This document shows, piece after piece, positions 9,235 through 18,600 of a DNA stretch of 64,000 nucleotides; position 1 is the stretch's first letter; each line of letters starts with the position of its first letter. Position numbers and translations under genes: made by a program. Source of the DNA: Acinetobacter silvestris (GTDB lineage Bacteria > Pseudomonadota > Gammaproteobacteria > Pseudomonadales > Moraxellaceae). The notes beneath the pieces are model-generated. The model ran no database searches and was not told where the DNA came from. It worked only from the letters and a program-made list of their open reading frames with translations. The stretch is taken from contig NZ_NEGB01000001.1 of the NCBI RefSeq assembly GCF_002135235.1, positions 657,099 through 721,098 of the forward strand, given 5' to 3'.

Positions 9235-11406
9235 ATGGCGAACAGTGCTTATCAAAAAATTTATCGACAATTTACCAAAAAGATTTTAGATAAAATTGTC
9301 AGTCCTCAAGTTTTAGGTGATACGCAAGCGCTTGAAAATACAATACATGATAATAAATCAAATGCGCTACCCATTTGCTATGTCATTCAAGATGATTCAA
9401 CCTCAAATAAAGTTCTGATTGATAATGAAACTGAAAAAAGACAATTAAGCCCTGCATTTTCACCTTTAGTACTTGGTCATTATCAAGAAGATGATTCTTT
9501 TCTTACACTTGAAGCGACGAAATCCAATGCATCAGCTTATTATCCAGATAAGTTAATTCGCCTCGTTGAATATTTACTTAAACATCCTGAAAGTGATGTA
9601 TTACTGGTTCCAGTGACAATTTTGTGGGGCCGTGCACCTAAAAATGAAGATAGCTGGTATAAAGCATTAATGGCTGATGCATGGACCAAACCAACTGGTA
9701 TTAAACAAGCACTGAACATCACTTTATATGGTCGTGAAAATTATATTGAATTCCATCGCGCTGTTTCTTTGCGTGAACTCATTCAAGCTGCCACAGAAGT
9801 TGCACCAAATTTTGCACCGGCTCATTATGTGGTCACTGAGCTCAATAAATCCTTTGATCAATACAAAGAAGCTATTTTAGGCCCAGATTTATCAGATCGA
9901 CGTAATGTAATTAACAAATTAATGATTACGGATACAATTAAAGAAGCCATTCTAAAAGAAAGTATTCATAAAAAAATTAGTGTTAATGAAGCGGAGAGTT
10001 TGGCGCATCATTACTTAGATGAAATTGTTTCAGACTTTTCTTATTCAACGTTACGCTTTGCTGAAATTGCACTAACCAAACTTTGGACCCAGTTATATGA
10101 TGGGATTGAAGTACATAATTTTGATACCGTTCGGACACTCACCAAAGATTACGAAATTGTTTATACCCCTTGCCACCGTAGCCATATTGACTATCTATTA
10201 TTGTCTTATGTGATTTATAACCGCGGATTAATGGTGCCGCACATTGCTGCTGGTATTAACTTAAATATGCCTGTGATTGGGCAATTAATGCGTGGTGCAG
10301 GTGCATATTTTATCCGCCGTAGTTTTAATGGTAATGCTTTATATGCCGCTGTATTTAAAGAATATATTTACAGTATGTTAAACCGTAATACTCCGCTTGA
10401 ATATTTCATTGAAGGTGGGCGTTCACGGACGGGTTTATTACTCCCTGCAAAAAAAGGGATGTTAGCTATTACCATTCAAAGTTATTTACGGGGTAACAGT
10501 AAACCAATTGCTTTTATTCCGACGTATTTTGGTTATGAGAAGCTATTAGAAGGTTCATCCTATATCAAAGAATTAGGTGGGCAAAAGAAACAAGCTGAAT
10601 CGTTATTTGGTCTTTTAAAATCATTACAAAAAATTGAAAAGGTTTTTGGTGTTGTACACGTTAATTTCGGTGAACCTGTCTTTTTAGATGATCTACTGCA
10701 TAAAAATGCAGCACCGAAAAAAGTAAGTCTACAAGATGAAATGCCAACATCCGTTAAGGCGACTGTAAATGATGTTGCTGATGATATTCTTGAGAATATT
10801 AATAAAGCGGTGGTCATTAATCCTGTGAGTTTAATTTCGTTGGTTCTATTAAATGCACCCACTTATTCCTTGGCTGAGCGTGATGTATTACAACGCTTAA
10901 TGCAATTCCGTCATTTACTACAACAGCATCACTATGATGATCGTATGCAGATTACGGAGTTATCGGATCAAGAAATTATTCAATACGCAATTAAACTTAA
11001 ACAAATTGAGTTTATTGAACATGATAATGAACGCTGGATTAAAGTTGTAGATAAGCAAGAAGCATTACTCAAGTACTTCAGTAATAACATTCTACATACG
11101 TTTATGCTTCCAGCACTTATGTCAGATATTCTTAAAGAGCAGCTTGAACAAAGCACAACCATGCATAAAGAAGATTTTATGAGTACTATTGTTGAGCGCT
11201 ATCCTGATATTCAGAATATGTTCTATTTAAAATGGTCAGCAGAAGAAATTTTGCCAGAAATTGATTTGATCTTGGCTTATTTTATTTCTGAAAAGTTAAT
11301 TCAAATCAAAGAAGATCAGATGCATATTACTGAGACAGATGACGCTTTACGTTTATTATCCTCTTTGGCACATTTATATAAAGTAAATGCTCCGAAACAA
11401 GCCTAA
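9235..11406 (+). CDS. plsB: Glycerol-3-phosphate 1-O-acyltransferase PlsB
   Basis: A 723-residue inner-membrane-associated enzyme that acylates sn-glycerol 3-phosphate at position 1, the first step of phospholipid synthesis. The four acyltransferase blocks appear in order: HRSHIDYLL (residues 314-322), GAYFIRRSF, YFIEGGRSRTG, and IAFIPTYFGYEKL. It is shorter than E. coli PlsB (807) because the termini are shorter. The chosen start is ATG 9235; a weak AAGGA lies about 13 bases upstream, so the start is slightly uncertain. It is monocistronic, with a strong hairpin 67 bases past the stop. Confidence 0.92.
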   Translation: MANSAYQKIYRQFTKKILDKIVSPQVLGDTQALENTIHDNKSNALPICYVIQDDSTSNKVLIDNETEKRQLSPAFSPLVLGHYQEDDSFLTLEATKSNASAYYPDKLIRLVEYLLKHPESDVLLVPVTILWGRAPKNEDSWYKALMADAWTKPTGIKQALNITLYGRENYIEFHRAVSLRELIQAATEVAPNFAPAHYVVTELNKSFDQYKEAILGPDLSDRRNVINKLMITDTIKEAILKESIHKKISVNEAESLAHHYLDEIVSDFSYSTLRFAEIALTKLWTQLYDGIEVHNFDTVRTLTKDYEIVYTPCHRSHIDYLLLSYVIYNRGLMVPHIAAGINLNMPVIGQLMRGAGAYFIRRSFNGNALYAAVFKEYIYSMLNRNTPLEYFIEGGRSRTGLLLPAKKGMLAITIQSYLRGNSKPIAFIPTYFGYEKLLEGSSYIKELGGQKKQAESLFGLLKSLQKIEKVFGVVHVNFGEPVFLDDLLHKNAAPKKVSLQDEMPTSVKATVNDVADDILENINKAVVINPVSLISLVLLNAPTYSLAERDVLQRLMQFRHLLQQHHYDDRMQITELSDQEIIQYAIKLKQIEFIEHDNERWIKVVDKQEALLKYFSNNILHTFMLPALMSDILKEQLEQSTTMHKEDFMSTIVERYPDIQNMFYLKWSAEEILPEIDLILAYFISEKLIQIKEDQMHITETDDALRLLSSLAHLYKVNAPKQA

Positions 11407-11472
11407 TTTTAGTTATGAATAAAAACTGAAATTAAACGATGAGTTATCTTTTTACGAGATAATCCTTAAAAT

Positions 11473-11506
11473 AAAAAGGCGCTTCATTTAAATGGAGCGC
11501 CTTTTT
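11473..11506. terminator. Strong bidirectional terminator
   Basis: The hairpin AAAAAGGCGC...GCGCCTTTTT has 17-base arms with one G-T wobble. It lies between convergent genes (plsB rightward, methyltransferase leftward) and carries A- and T-runs at both ends, so it can serve both. Confidence 0.85.
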
Positions 11507-11580
11507 AATAATGAAAACGACATTATCCTGAAAATTTGTATGGAATTCTTTTTCCGATAGTCATCTAAACATTTAATGGG

Positions 11581-12258
11581 TTAATTTTTAAATGCAATAA
11601 AACCATAATAATTCAATATTTGAGTAAATGTCGTGACAGATTTAAAGCCTGCTTGCTGATATATATTGCACATTTGTGGAATATCAATTAAGAAAAAGTC
11701 TTGTCCTAAACGATCCAGCATCGCTTGACTTTGCTTTTCACTAAGACCGATTGATTGTGTTAATCGTTTTAAGGCGAGCAGTTGTTGATGATTTGAAATT
11801 TGCATTAAATCATAACTTAAACATATTGCATTTTTGTTTAATGATTGTGCAATATCTTGAAAATATTGTTGTTTATATTCAAATGGAACAAAATGTGAAA
11901 CTAAAATAGAAAGAGCAGCATCAAACGGTTGATCCAATGAATTTAAAATCGAGGTATCACCATGAATAAAAGTAATTCTCTGTTCTAAACCTAAATCTTC
12001 AATATGGCTTTTAGCCTTTTCCAACATGACCACGGCTGGATCAATCGCCGTAAATGTCCAATATGGAAATTGATCAGCTAAATACTGCAATTCATAACCA
12101 GTACCGCAACCTACGACCAGAATATGTGCCTGTTCTGAAACATAAGTTTTTAATAGGGCATGTACTTGTAGATGAATCAGCTCATAACCTGGAATGAGTT
12201 TACGGATATGTTCATCATAACCATCCACAATTTGTGGATTATTAAAATCTTTTGCCAT
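11581..12258 (-). CDS. Class I SAM-dependent methyltransferase
   Basis: A 225-residue protein with the Rossmann-type SAM site VVGCGTGYEL near residue 49, an acidic motif II (AIDPAVVM) near 75, and motif IV FDAALSILVSHFVP near 114. It resembles the generic Methyltransf_11/25 group (tellurite-resistance or UbiE-like folds). AAGGAG sits 6 bases before the ATG. It lies 78 bases past the acyl-CoA synthetase gene, beyond a hairpin, so it is probably a separate transcript. The substrate cannot be inferred. Confidence 0.8.
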   Translation of the reverse strand: MAKDFNNPQIVDGYDEHIRKLIPGYELIHLQVHALLKTYVSEQAHILVVGCGTGYELQYLADQFPYWTFTAIDPAVVMLEKAKSHIEDLGLEQRITFIHGDTSILNSLDQPFDAALSILVSHFVPFEYKQQYFQDIAQSLNKNAICLSYDLMQISNHQQLLALKRLTQSIGLSEKQSQAMLDRLGQDFFLIDIPQMCNIYQQAGFKSVTTFTQILNYYGFIAFKN

Positions 12259-12284
12259 AGGAACTCCTTTCCATATTATAAAAT

Positions 12285-12319
12285 AAGTTACTAGCTAACT
12301 TATAGTAAGCTAGTAACTT
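12285..12319 (-). terminator. Terminator of the acyl-CoA synthetase gene
   Basis: A perfect 12-base inverted repeat (12285-12296 with 12308-12319) has an 11-base loop. Read leftward it is followed by the T-rich ATTTTAT. It lies directly after the synthetase stop and before the methyltransferase start. Confidence 0.6.
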
Positions 12320-12336
12320 TAATCATTGTCTTAAAG

Positions 12337-14031
12337 TTAAGCATGCATTTCGTTTGATAAATTTAATTCATCACGCATAAACTCTTGTAGCTTGAACTTT
12401 TGTGCTTTGCCTGATGCCGTCATAGGAAATTCATTAAAAAAACGCACATAGCGTGGAACTTTGTTATGTGAAATATGTTCTTTACAATACTGGCGAATAT
12501 GTTCTTCTGTAACATCATGATGATCATGTAAAATAATACAAGCACATAGCTCCTCACCATAACGTGGATCAGGTAAACCGATTACTTGGACATCACTCAC
12601 ATCTGGATGAGTATATAAGAAGTCTTCAATTTCTTTTGGAAATAAATTTTCACCACCACGAATCACAACATCTTTCATACGACCTTTAATTTTAACAAAG
12701 TCATCATTGTCCATTTCTGCAATATCGCCAGTATGTATCCAATTTGCAATATCAATAGCCTCTTTCGTTTTTGCCTCATCTTCCCAATAGCCCAGCATCA
12801 CTGAATAACCGCGCACACATAATTCACCTAATTTTCCACGTGGCACCACCTTGCCTTGTTCATCAATAATTTTCACTTCAAGATGTGGAAGTACGCGGCC
12901 GACCGTTCCCACGCGGCGTTCAATTGAATCTGTTGTTGAACTTTGTAGGCTGACTGGAGCGGTTTCTGTCATACCATAACAAATGATGATTTCATCCATG
13001 TGCATACGTTCAATCACACGCTGCATAATTTCACGTGGGCACGGGCTACCTGCCATAATGCCTGTGCGTAAGCTGCTTAAATCAAATTGCTCAAATTGAT
13101 CATGCTCCAACATGGCAATAAACATGGTGGGCACACCATAAGCAGCCGTACATTTTTCTTGTTCAATGGCTTTTAAACTATCTAAAGGATTAAATACCCC
13201 CGAAGGATAAACCATAGTTGAACCATGAGTAATACAGGCTAGATTCCCCATTACCATGCCAAAACAATGAAATAAAGGTACTGAGATACACACTCGATCT
13301 TGTGGGGTTAAATGGATACCCTCACCAACAAAATAACCATTATTTAAAAGATTATTGTGGGTCAACATTGTGCCTTTGGGATTGCCCGTTGTGCCCGAGG
13401 TAAATTGAATATTAATGGGTTCGTCAAATTGTAATTCACTGGCAATCGCGTTTAATTGTTCCAGCTCTTTTGTCGTAGGTACAGAAAATAGATCTGCGAA
13501 ACGATGCATACCCGCTTGTTCGACATCATCAATTTTAATGACATGTTTTAAATGCGGTACTTTTTCTGAATGTAAAACATAATCTGTTGTAAATGCCAAT
13601 TCCGGTGCAATACGCATTAAAACGTCTTGATAATCTGAAGTTTTAAATTGGGATGCTATAATCAATCCCTTACAAGAGACTTTATTTAATACATATTCGA
13701 GTTCATTTTTTTTGTATGCTGGATTCAAATTCACCAAAATAATGCCGGCTTTAGAAGCAGCAAATTGTGCAATAGTCCATTCCACACAGTTGGGTGACCA
13801 AATGGCTAAACGATCCGCTTTTTGTAAACCCAAACGCAGTAAACTACAAGCAAAGGAATCTACTTTTGCATGTAGTTCTCGATAAGTTAGTCGCACATTT
13901 TGATGTACGCTGATGACTGCATCATGCTCAGCGTATTGCTGACATGCTTCATCAAACTTATCACCTATCGTCATACCGATTAGAGGTTTTTGACTTGTTC
14001 CACAGGCATAACTTAACCGTATTTGCGACAT
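12337..14031 (-). CDS. Acyl-CoA synthetase (AMP-forming), liu-linked
   Basis: A 564-residue ANL-superfamily enzyme that activates a carboxylic acid to its CoA thioester through an acyl-adenylate. The P-loop QFTSGTTGNPKGTMLTHNN lies near residue 207, CYGMTETAP near 349, the hinge segment TGDIAEMDNDDFVKIKGR near 432, and the catalytic lysine segment TASGKAQKFKLQ near 545. It sits behind the TetR gene that is divergent from the leucine-degradation operon. A role in activating isovalerate or related short acids is likely, but inferred from context only. AAGGAG precedes the ATG by 9 bases. Confidence 0.88.
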   Translation of the reverse strand: MSQIRLSYACGTSQKPLIGMTIGDKFDEACQQYAEHDAVISVHQNVRLTYRELHAKVDSFACSLLRLGLQKADRLAIWSPNCVEWTIAQFAASKAGIILVNLNPAYKKNELEYVLNKVSCKGLIIASQFKTSDYQDVLMRIAPELAFTTDYVLHSEKVPHLKHVIKIDDVEQAGMHRFADLFSVPTTKELEQLNAIASELQFDEPINIQFTSGTTGNPKGTMLTHNNLLNNGYFVGEGIHLTPQDRVCISVPLFHCFGMVMGNLACITHGSTMVYPSGVFNPLDSLKAIEQEKCTAAYGVPTMFIAMLEHDQFEQFDLSSLRTGIMAGSPCPREIMQRVIERMHMDEIIICYGMTETAPVSLQSSTTDSIERRVGTVGRVLPHLEVKIIDEQGKVVPRGKLGELCVRGYSVMLGYWEDEAKTKEAIDIANWIHTGDIAEMDNDDFVKIKGRMKDVVIRGGENLFPKEIEDFLYTHPDVSDVQVIGLPDPRYGEELCACIILHDHHDVTEEHIRQYCKEHISHNKVPRYVRFFNEFPMTASGKAQKFKLQEFMRDELNLSNEMHA

Positions 14032-14148
14032 TGAATCATACTCCTTGATTCTTTTTAATTCTGATTTTCACATTTAATTTAATTGTTTTACCGCAACTAT
14101 TTTTCCTAAATAGCCAATTTTTGTGTGTTTTTTATTTTTAACAAACCC

Positions 14149-14775
14149 TTATACTCCCTCCTGTCGTTTTACTGCATTGACACAAAAATCAGCAATTTGT
14201 TTAACAAAATAGTCTTTATATGACTCATCAAATATCACATTTCGAGATGGATTTAAAGGTTCAACCACCGCAAATGTCATAGCACCAACAACGCACAATG
14301 CAGCGGTATTTAAATCTTCAAAACTAAACTCACCGCTTGTTTTTCCTATGGCAAGAATTTCTGTCATGCTTTGTTTAATCAGTTGTTTACTATGAAACCG
14401 CTCATGTTCTAGTTCAGGATCAACTGGCTCAAACATAAGTGAATATGCAAGTTGCGAGCTATTCATAGCACGCCGTACAAACGTAGTTACCGCTTTATGC
14501 AATTTTTGGGTTGGGCTGAATTGTCCTTGGGCAATGTGATTCAAAATCTCCACTTCAAAAGTAATAGCCTCATTTAACACTTCAATAAGAACTTGGCTTT
14601 TGTTGTCGAAATAACGATAAACCAAACCACTCGAAACACCAGCTCGGTCTGCAATCGCTTGTATTTGCGCGTCTTTAAAACCACCCTGCGCAATGAGCTC
14701 ACGTGCAGACTGTAAAATCATTTTACGATTTTTTTCCATTCTCTCCTGCATCAGAGAGGATCGTTTATAGCTCAT
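14149..14775 (-). CDS. TetR/AcrR-family transcriptional regulator of the leucine/isovalerate region
   Basis: A 208-residue TetR-type repressor. The N-terminal helix-turn-helix reads AIADRAGVSSGLVYRYFDNK (about residues 41-60). The C-terminal half is the variable ligand-binding domain. It is divergent from liuA across 146 bases and precedes the acyl-CoA synthetase on the same strand, so it probably represses both arms in response to an acyl-CoA. In Pseudomonas the equivalent regulator LiuR is MerR-type, so this is a different control protein for the same pathway. I could not fix an operator palindrome. Confidence 0.85.
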   Translation of the reverse strand: MSYKRSSLMQERMEKNRKMILQSARELIAQGGFKDAQIQAIADRAGVSSGLVYRYFDNKSQVLIEVLNEAITFEVEILNHIAQGQFSPTQKLHKAVTTFVRRAMNSSQLAYSLMFEPVDPELEHERFHSKQLIKQSMTEILAIGKTSGEFSFEDLNTAALCVVGAMTFAVVEPLNPSRNVIFDESYKDYFVKQIADFCVNAVKRQEGV

Positions 14776-14921
14776 ATTTTGTATTCTCGAATAATTAAAA
14801 TGAATTGTAAATCAATTTTTGAATTTTTATTCACTTTTATAAAAAAAAATTGTATGTTAGGGTCTAAGCACAACAAAAATGTTTTTGGTACAACAAATAT
14901 AACTGACAGGATGACAGGAAA

Positions 14922-16097
14922 ATGCACCTACAAAGTATTGATTTTGGTCTAGATGAAACATTAATTGCACTTCGTGATTCCGTTGCCGCATTTTGTGCAA
15001 AGGAAATTACTCCTATTGCAAAACAAGTCGATCAAGACAACTTGTTCCCACATCATCTATGGAAAAAATTTGGTGACATGGGTCTATTGGGCTTAACCGT
15101 AGGTGAAGAATATGGTGGAACCAATTTAGGCTACTTAGCACATATCATTACTATGCAGGAAATTTCGAGAGCATCTGCATCTATCGGCTTATCTTATGGT
15201 GCACATTCTAATCTCTGTGTTAATCAGATTAACCGTAATGGAAGTGAAGAGCAAAAACAGCGTTTCCTTCCAAAATTATTATCGGGTGATTTTGTCGGTG
15301 CTTTAGCGATGTCAGAACCGAATGCGGGTTCGGATGTGGTCAGCATGAAACTTAAAGCTGAAGAGAAAGGTGATCACTTTGTTTTAAATGGTTCAAAAAT
15401 GTGGATCACCAATGGCGGTGATGCGGATGTTTTAGTGGTTTATGCCAAAACTGATCTGAATGCGGGTGCCAAAGGCATGACAGCTTTCATTGTTGAAAAA
15501 GGTATGAAAGGCTTCAGTCATGGCACCCACTTAGATAAACTCGGTATGCGCGGTTCAAATACTTATCCCCTATTCTTTGATAATGTTGAAGTGCCCAAAG
15601 AAAATGTTTTAGGTGGCGTAGGTAATGGCACTAAAGTGCTGATGAGTGGTTTAGATTATGAGCGTGCTGTGCTCAGTGCTGGTCCTCTTGGCATCATGGA
15701 TGCTTGCTTAGATGTCGTCATTCCTTATATTCATGATCGTAAACAGTTTGGGCAAGCTTTAGGTGAGTTCCAATTGATGCAAGGCAAAATTGCCGATATG
15801 TATTCCACTTGGCTGGCTTGTAAAGCGCTGGTTTATGCTGTTGGTGCTGCATGTGATAAAGCAGATCAGCATGATCGTAGTCTACGTAAAGATGCCGCGA
15901 GTGCGATTTTGTATGCTGCTGAAAAAGCAACGTGGATGGCTGGAGAAGCTATTCAAACCCTGGGTGGTAATGGTTATATCAATGACTATGACACCGGTCG
16001 TCTATGGCGAGATGCAAAACTTTATGAAATTGGTGCAGGCACATCTGAAATTCGCCGTATGTTAATTGGTCGCGAATTATTTAATGAAACCAAATAA
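14922..16097 (+). CDS. liuA: Isovaleryl-CoA dehydrogenase
   Basis: A 391-residue FAD acyl-CoA dehydrogenase converting isovaleryl-CoA to 3-methylcrotonyl-CoA in leucine degradation. The signatures [17 protein letters not shown] (near 127) and [20 protein letters not shown] are present. The putative catalytic Glu247 in [11 protein letters not shown] occupies the helix-G position that distinguishes isovaleryl-CoA dehydrogenases from most family members. ACAGGAAA precedes the ATG. It is the first gene of a rightward operon with mccB, hydratase, mccA and HMG-CoA lyase, which supports the assignment. Confidence 0.93.
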   Translation: MHLQSIDFGLDETLIALRDSVAAFCAKEITPIAKQVDQDNLFPHHLWKKFGDMGLLGLTVGEEYGGTNLGYLAHIITMQEISRASASIGLSYGAHSNLCVNQINRNGSEEQKQRFLPKLLSGDFVGALAMSEPNAGSDVVSMKLKAEEKGDHFVLNGSKMWITNGGDADVLVVYAKTDLNAGAKGMTAFIVEKGMKGFSHGTHLDKLGMRGSNTYPLFFDNVEVPKENVLGGVGNGTKVLMSGLDYERAVLSAGPLGIMDACLDVVIPYIHDRKQFGQALGEFQLMQGKIADMYSTWLACKALVYAVGAACDKADQHDRSLRKDAASAILYAAEKATWMAGEAIQTLGGNGYINDYDTGRLWRDAKLYEIGAGTSEIRRMLIGRELFNETK

Positions 16098-16176
16098 TTA
16101 GCCTAATTTAAAATTGCATGACAATAATTATGAGCATCGCAATTGAATATAGCAGTCCAATACAAGGATGTTCTAA

Positions 16177-17778
16177 ATGAATCAGTTACACAGTAAAATC
16201 AATATTCGAAGTGATGATTTTAAAAACAACCAAGCGGCAATGCAAAATTTAGTCAATGATTTAAAACAGATGACGACAAAAATTGCTCTTGGTGGTGATG
16301 AAAAAGCCCGTGAAAAACATTTAGCGCGTGGCAAACTTTTACCGCGTGAACGTATTGATCAACTGATTGATACAGGCACTGCATTTCTAGAAATTGGGCA
16401 AATTGCGGCTTATAAAGTCTATGCAGACGATGTACCTGCTGCGGGTGTAGTCGCTGGTGTCGGTCAAGTACAAGGCGTGACTTGTATGATTGTCGCTAAC
16501 GATGCCACAGTTAAAGGTGGAACGTATTATCCATTGACGGTTAAAAAGCATTTACGTGCCCAAGAAATTGCGGAACAAAATCATTTACCGTGTATTTATT
16601 TGGTCGATTCAGGTGGCGCTTTCTTGCCGATGCAAGATGAAGTTTTTCCAGATCGAGAGCATTTTGGTCGTATTTTTTACAACCAAGCGCGGATGTCGAG
16701 CATGGGAATTGCTCAAATTGCCGTTGTAATGGGAAGTTGTACCGCTGGCGGTGCTTATGTTCCAGCAATGTCTGATGAAACGATTATCGTTCGAAATCAA
16801 GGTACGATTTTCCTTGGTGGCCCACCGTTGGTGAAAGCCGCAACGGGTGAAATTGTTTCATCTGAAGACTTAGGTGGCGGTGATGTGCATACTCGCCTAT
16901 CTGGCGTTGCTGATCATTTGGCGGTAAATGATGAACATGCGATTTTAATCGCCCGTAATATCGTTAAAAATTTAAATAAGAAACCGAATCAGTCTTATTG
17001 TGAAATTGAAGCCCCATTATTCGATGCTAAAGAGCTGTATGGCATTATCCCGAGTGATGCACGTCAACCTTTCGATATTCGTGAAGTCATTGCTCGTGTT
17101 GTAGATGGTTCACGCTTAGATGAATTTAAAGCCCGTTTTGGTACGACTTTAATTACTGGTTTTGCATCGATTTATGGTATGCCAGTCGGCATTATTGCCA
17201 ATAATGGCATTCTATTCTCAGAATCTGCGCAGAAAGGTGCACATTTTATTGAACTGTGTACGCAACGAAATATTCCGTTGTTGTTCTTACAGAACATCAC
17301 TGGTTTTATGGTTGGTCGTCAGTATGAGAATGAAGGTATTGCCAAAAACGGTGCAAAATTGGTTATGGCAGTTGCAACAGCTAATGTTCCCAAAATCACC
17401 ATGGTCATTGGCGGATCATTTGGTGCAGGAAATTATGGGATGTGTGGACGTGCCTACTCGCCTCGTTTCCTGTGGACTTGGCCAAATTCACGTATTTCAG
17501 TGATGGGCGGTGAACAAGCAGCCAGTGTACTTTCCACGCTAAAACGTGACCAAATTGAAAGCCAAGGTGCTGAATGGTCTGCACAAGAAGAGGATCAATT
17601 TAAACAGCCTATTCGTGATCAGTACGAACTTCAAGGACATCCATATTATGCTTCGGCACGTTTATGGGATGATGGTGTGATTGATCCTGCACAATCACGT
17701 CATGTTTTAGGACTAAGCCTCGCTGCGGCTATGAATGCACCAATTATTCCCACTAAATTTGGCGTATTTCGCATGTAA
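16177..17778 (+). CDS. liuB: Methylcrotonyl-CoA carboxylase carboxyltransferase (beta) subunit
   Basis: A 533-residue carboxyltransferase that moves CO2 from biotin to 3-methylcrotonyl-CoA, giving 3-methylglutaconyl-CoA. Family blocks include [18 protein letters not shown] near 147, [16 protein letters not shown] near 187, and [20 protein letters not shown] near 412 with a glycine-rich oxyanion site. Its partner is the biotin subunit two genes downstream. The stop is 10 bases before the next start, so translation is tightly linked. Confidence 0.94.
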   Translation: MNQLHSKINIRSDDFKNNQAAMQNLVNDLKQMTTKIALGGDEKAREKHLARGKLLPRERIDQLIDTGTAFLEIGQIAAYKVYADDVPAAGVVAGVGQVQGVTCMIVANDATVKGGTYYPLTVKKHLRAQEIAEQNHLPCIYLVDSGGAFLPMQDEVFPDREHFGRIFYNQARMSSMGIAQIAVVMGSCTAGGAYVPAMSDETIIVRNQGTIFLGGPPLVKAATGEIVSSEDLGGGDVHTRLSGVADHLAVNDEHAILIARNIVKNLNKKPNQSYCEIEAPLFDAKELYGIIPSDARQPFDIREVIARVVDGSRLDEFKARFGTTLITGFASIYGMPVGIIANNGILFSESAQKGAHFIELCTQRNIPLLFLQNITGFMVGRQYENEGIAKNGAKLVMAVATANVPKITMVIGGSFGAGNYGMCGRAYSPRFLWTWPNSRISVMGGEQAASVLSTLKRDQIESQGAEWSAQEEDQFKQPIRDQYELQGHPYYASARLWDDGVIDPAQSRHVLGLSLAAAMNAPIIPTKFGVFRM

Positions 17779-17788
17779 GAGGTATGCA

Positions 17789-18583
17789 ATGGATTTTCAA
17801 TTTTTACAACTAGAACAGAACCAACAAGTCGCAACGGTTTGGTTAAATCGTCCTGAATTACATAATGCCTTTAATCCCCAAGTGATTGAAGAACTACACC
17901 AATGCTTTCAATATCTCAATACACGTGAAGATATTCGTGTAGTCATACTTGCAGGTCGTGGTAAAAGTTTTTCTGCAGGTGCAGACCTGAATTGGATGAA
18001 ATTTGCTGGACAAGCTTCCAAAGCAGAAAATGAAGCGGATGCCCTAAAATTGGCAAAAATGTTACAAAGCTTAGCAATGTTAAAACAACCGACCATTGCA
18101 CGTGTACAAGGCATTGCCTTTGGTGGCGGAATGGGCTTGGCCTCAGCGTGTGATATGTGTGTAGCAAGTACTGATGCCAAATTTGCAACCTCAGAAGTCC
18201 GTTTAGGTCTCGCACCATCGACCATTAGTCCGTATGTGATTCGTGCCATTGGTGCACGTCAGGCTTCACGTTATTTCTTAACCGCAGAACGCATTTCAGC
18301 CGAGAAAGCCCAAGCCATCAGTTTGGTTCATGAAATTGCACCACCCGATCAACTTGATCAAAAAGTTGATGAAATTATTCAAGCTTTATTACTTGGTGGT
18401 CCCGAAGCTCAGGCAGCATCAAAACAGCTGATTCAGATGGTCAATCAATCTGTTTTAACTGAAGAATTACTGGTTCAAACTGCACAACACATCGCACATG
18501 TCCGCCAAGGAACCGAGGCGAAAAATGGCTTAACTGCTTTTTTAACGAAGCAAAGCCCAGCATGGATTAAAACAGTAGAATAA
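17789..18583 (+). CDS. liuC: Methylglutaconyl-CoA hydratase (enoyl-CoA hydratase family)
   Basis: A 264-residue crotonase-fold enzyme expected to hydrate 3-methylglutaconyl-CoA to HMG-CoA. GRGKSFSAGADLNWMK near residue 55 and GIAFGGGMGLASACDMCVA near 105 form the oxyanion hole. I used the ATG at 17789, just past the liuB stop with an AAGAGG-type site. The frame extends back to 17735 inside liuB, but the extra 18 residues are not crotonase-like. The specific substrate follows from operon context. Confidence 0.9.
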   Translation: MDFQFLQLEQNQQVATVWLNRPELHNAFNPQVIEELHQCFQYLNTREDIRVVILAGRGKSFSAGADLNWMKFAGQASKAENEADALKLAKMLQSLAMLKQPTIARVQGIAFGGGMGLASACDMCVASTDAKFATSEVRLGLAPSTISPYVIRAIGARQASRYFLTAERISAEKAQAISLVHEIAPPDQLDQKVDEIIQALLLGGPEAQAASKQLIQMVNQSVLTEELLVQTAQHIAHVRQGTEAKNGLTAFLTKQSPAWIKTVE

Positions 18584-18600
18584 CGATAAGGAATGAGACA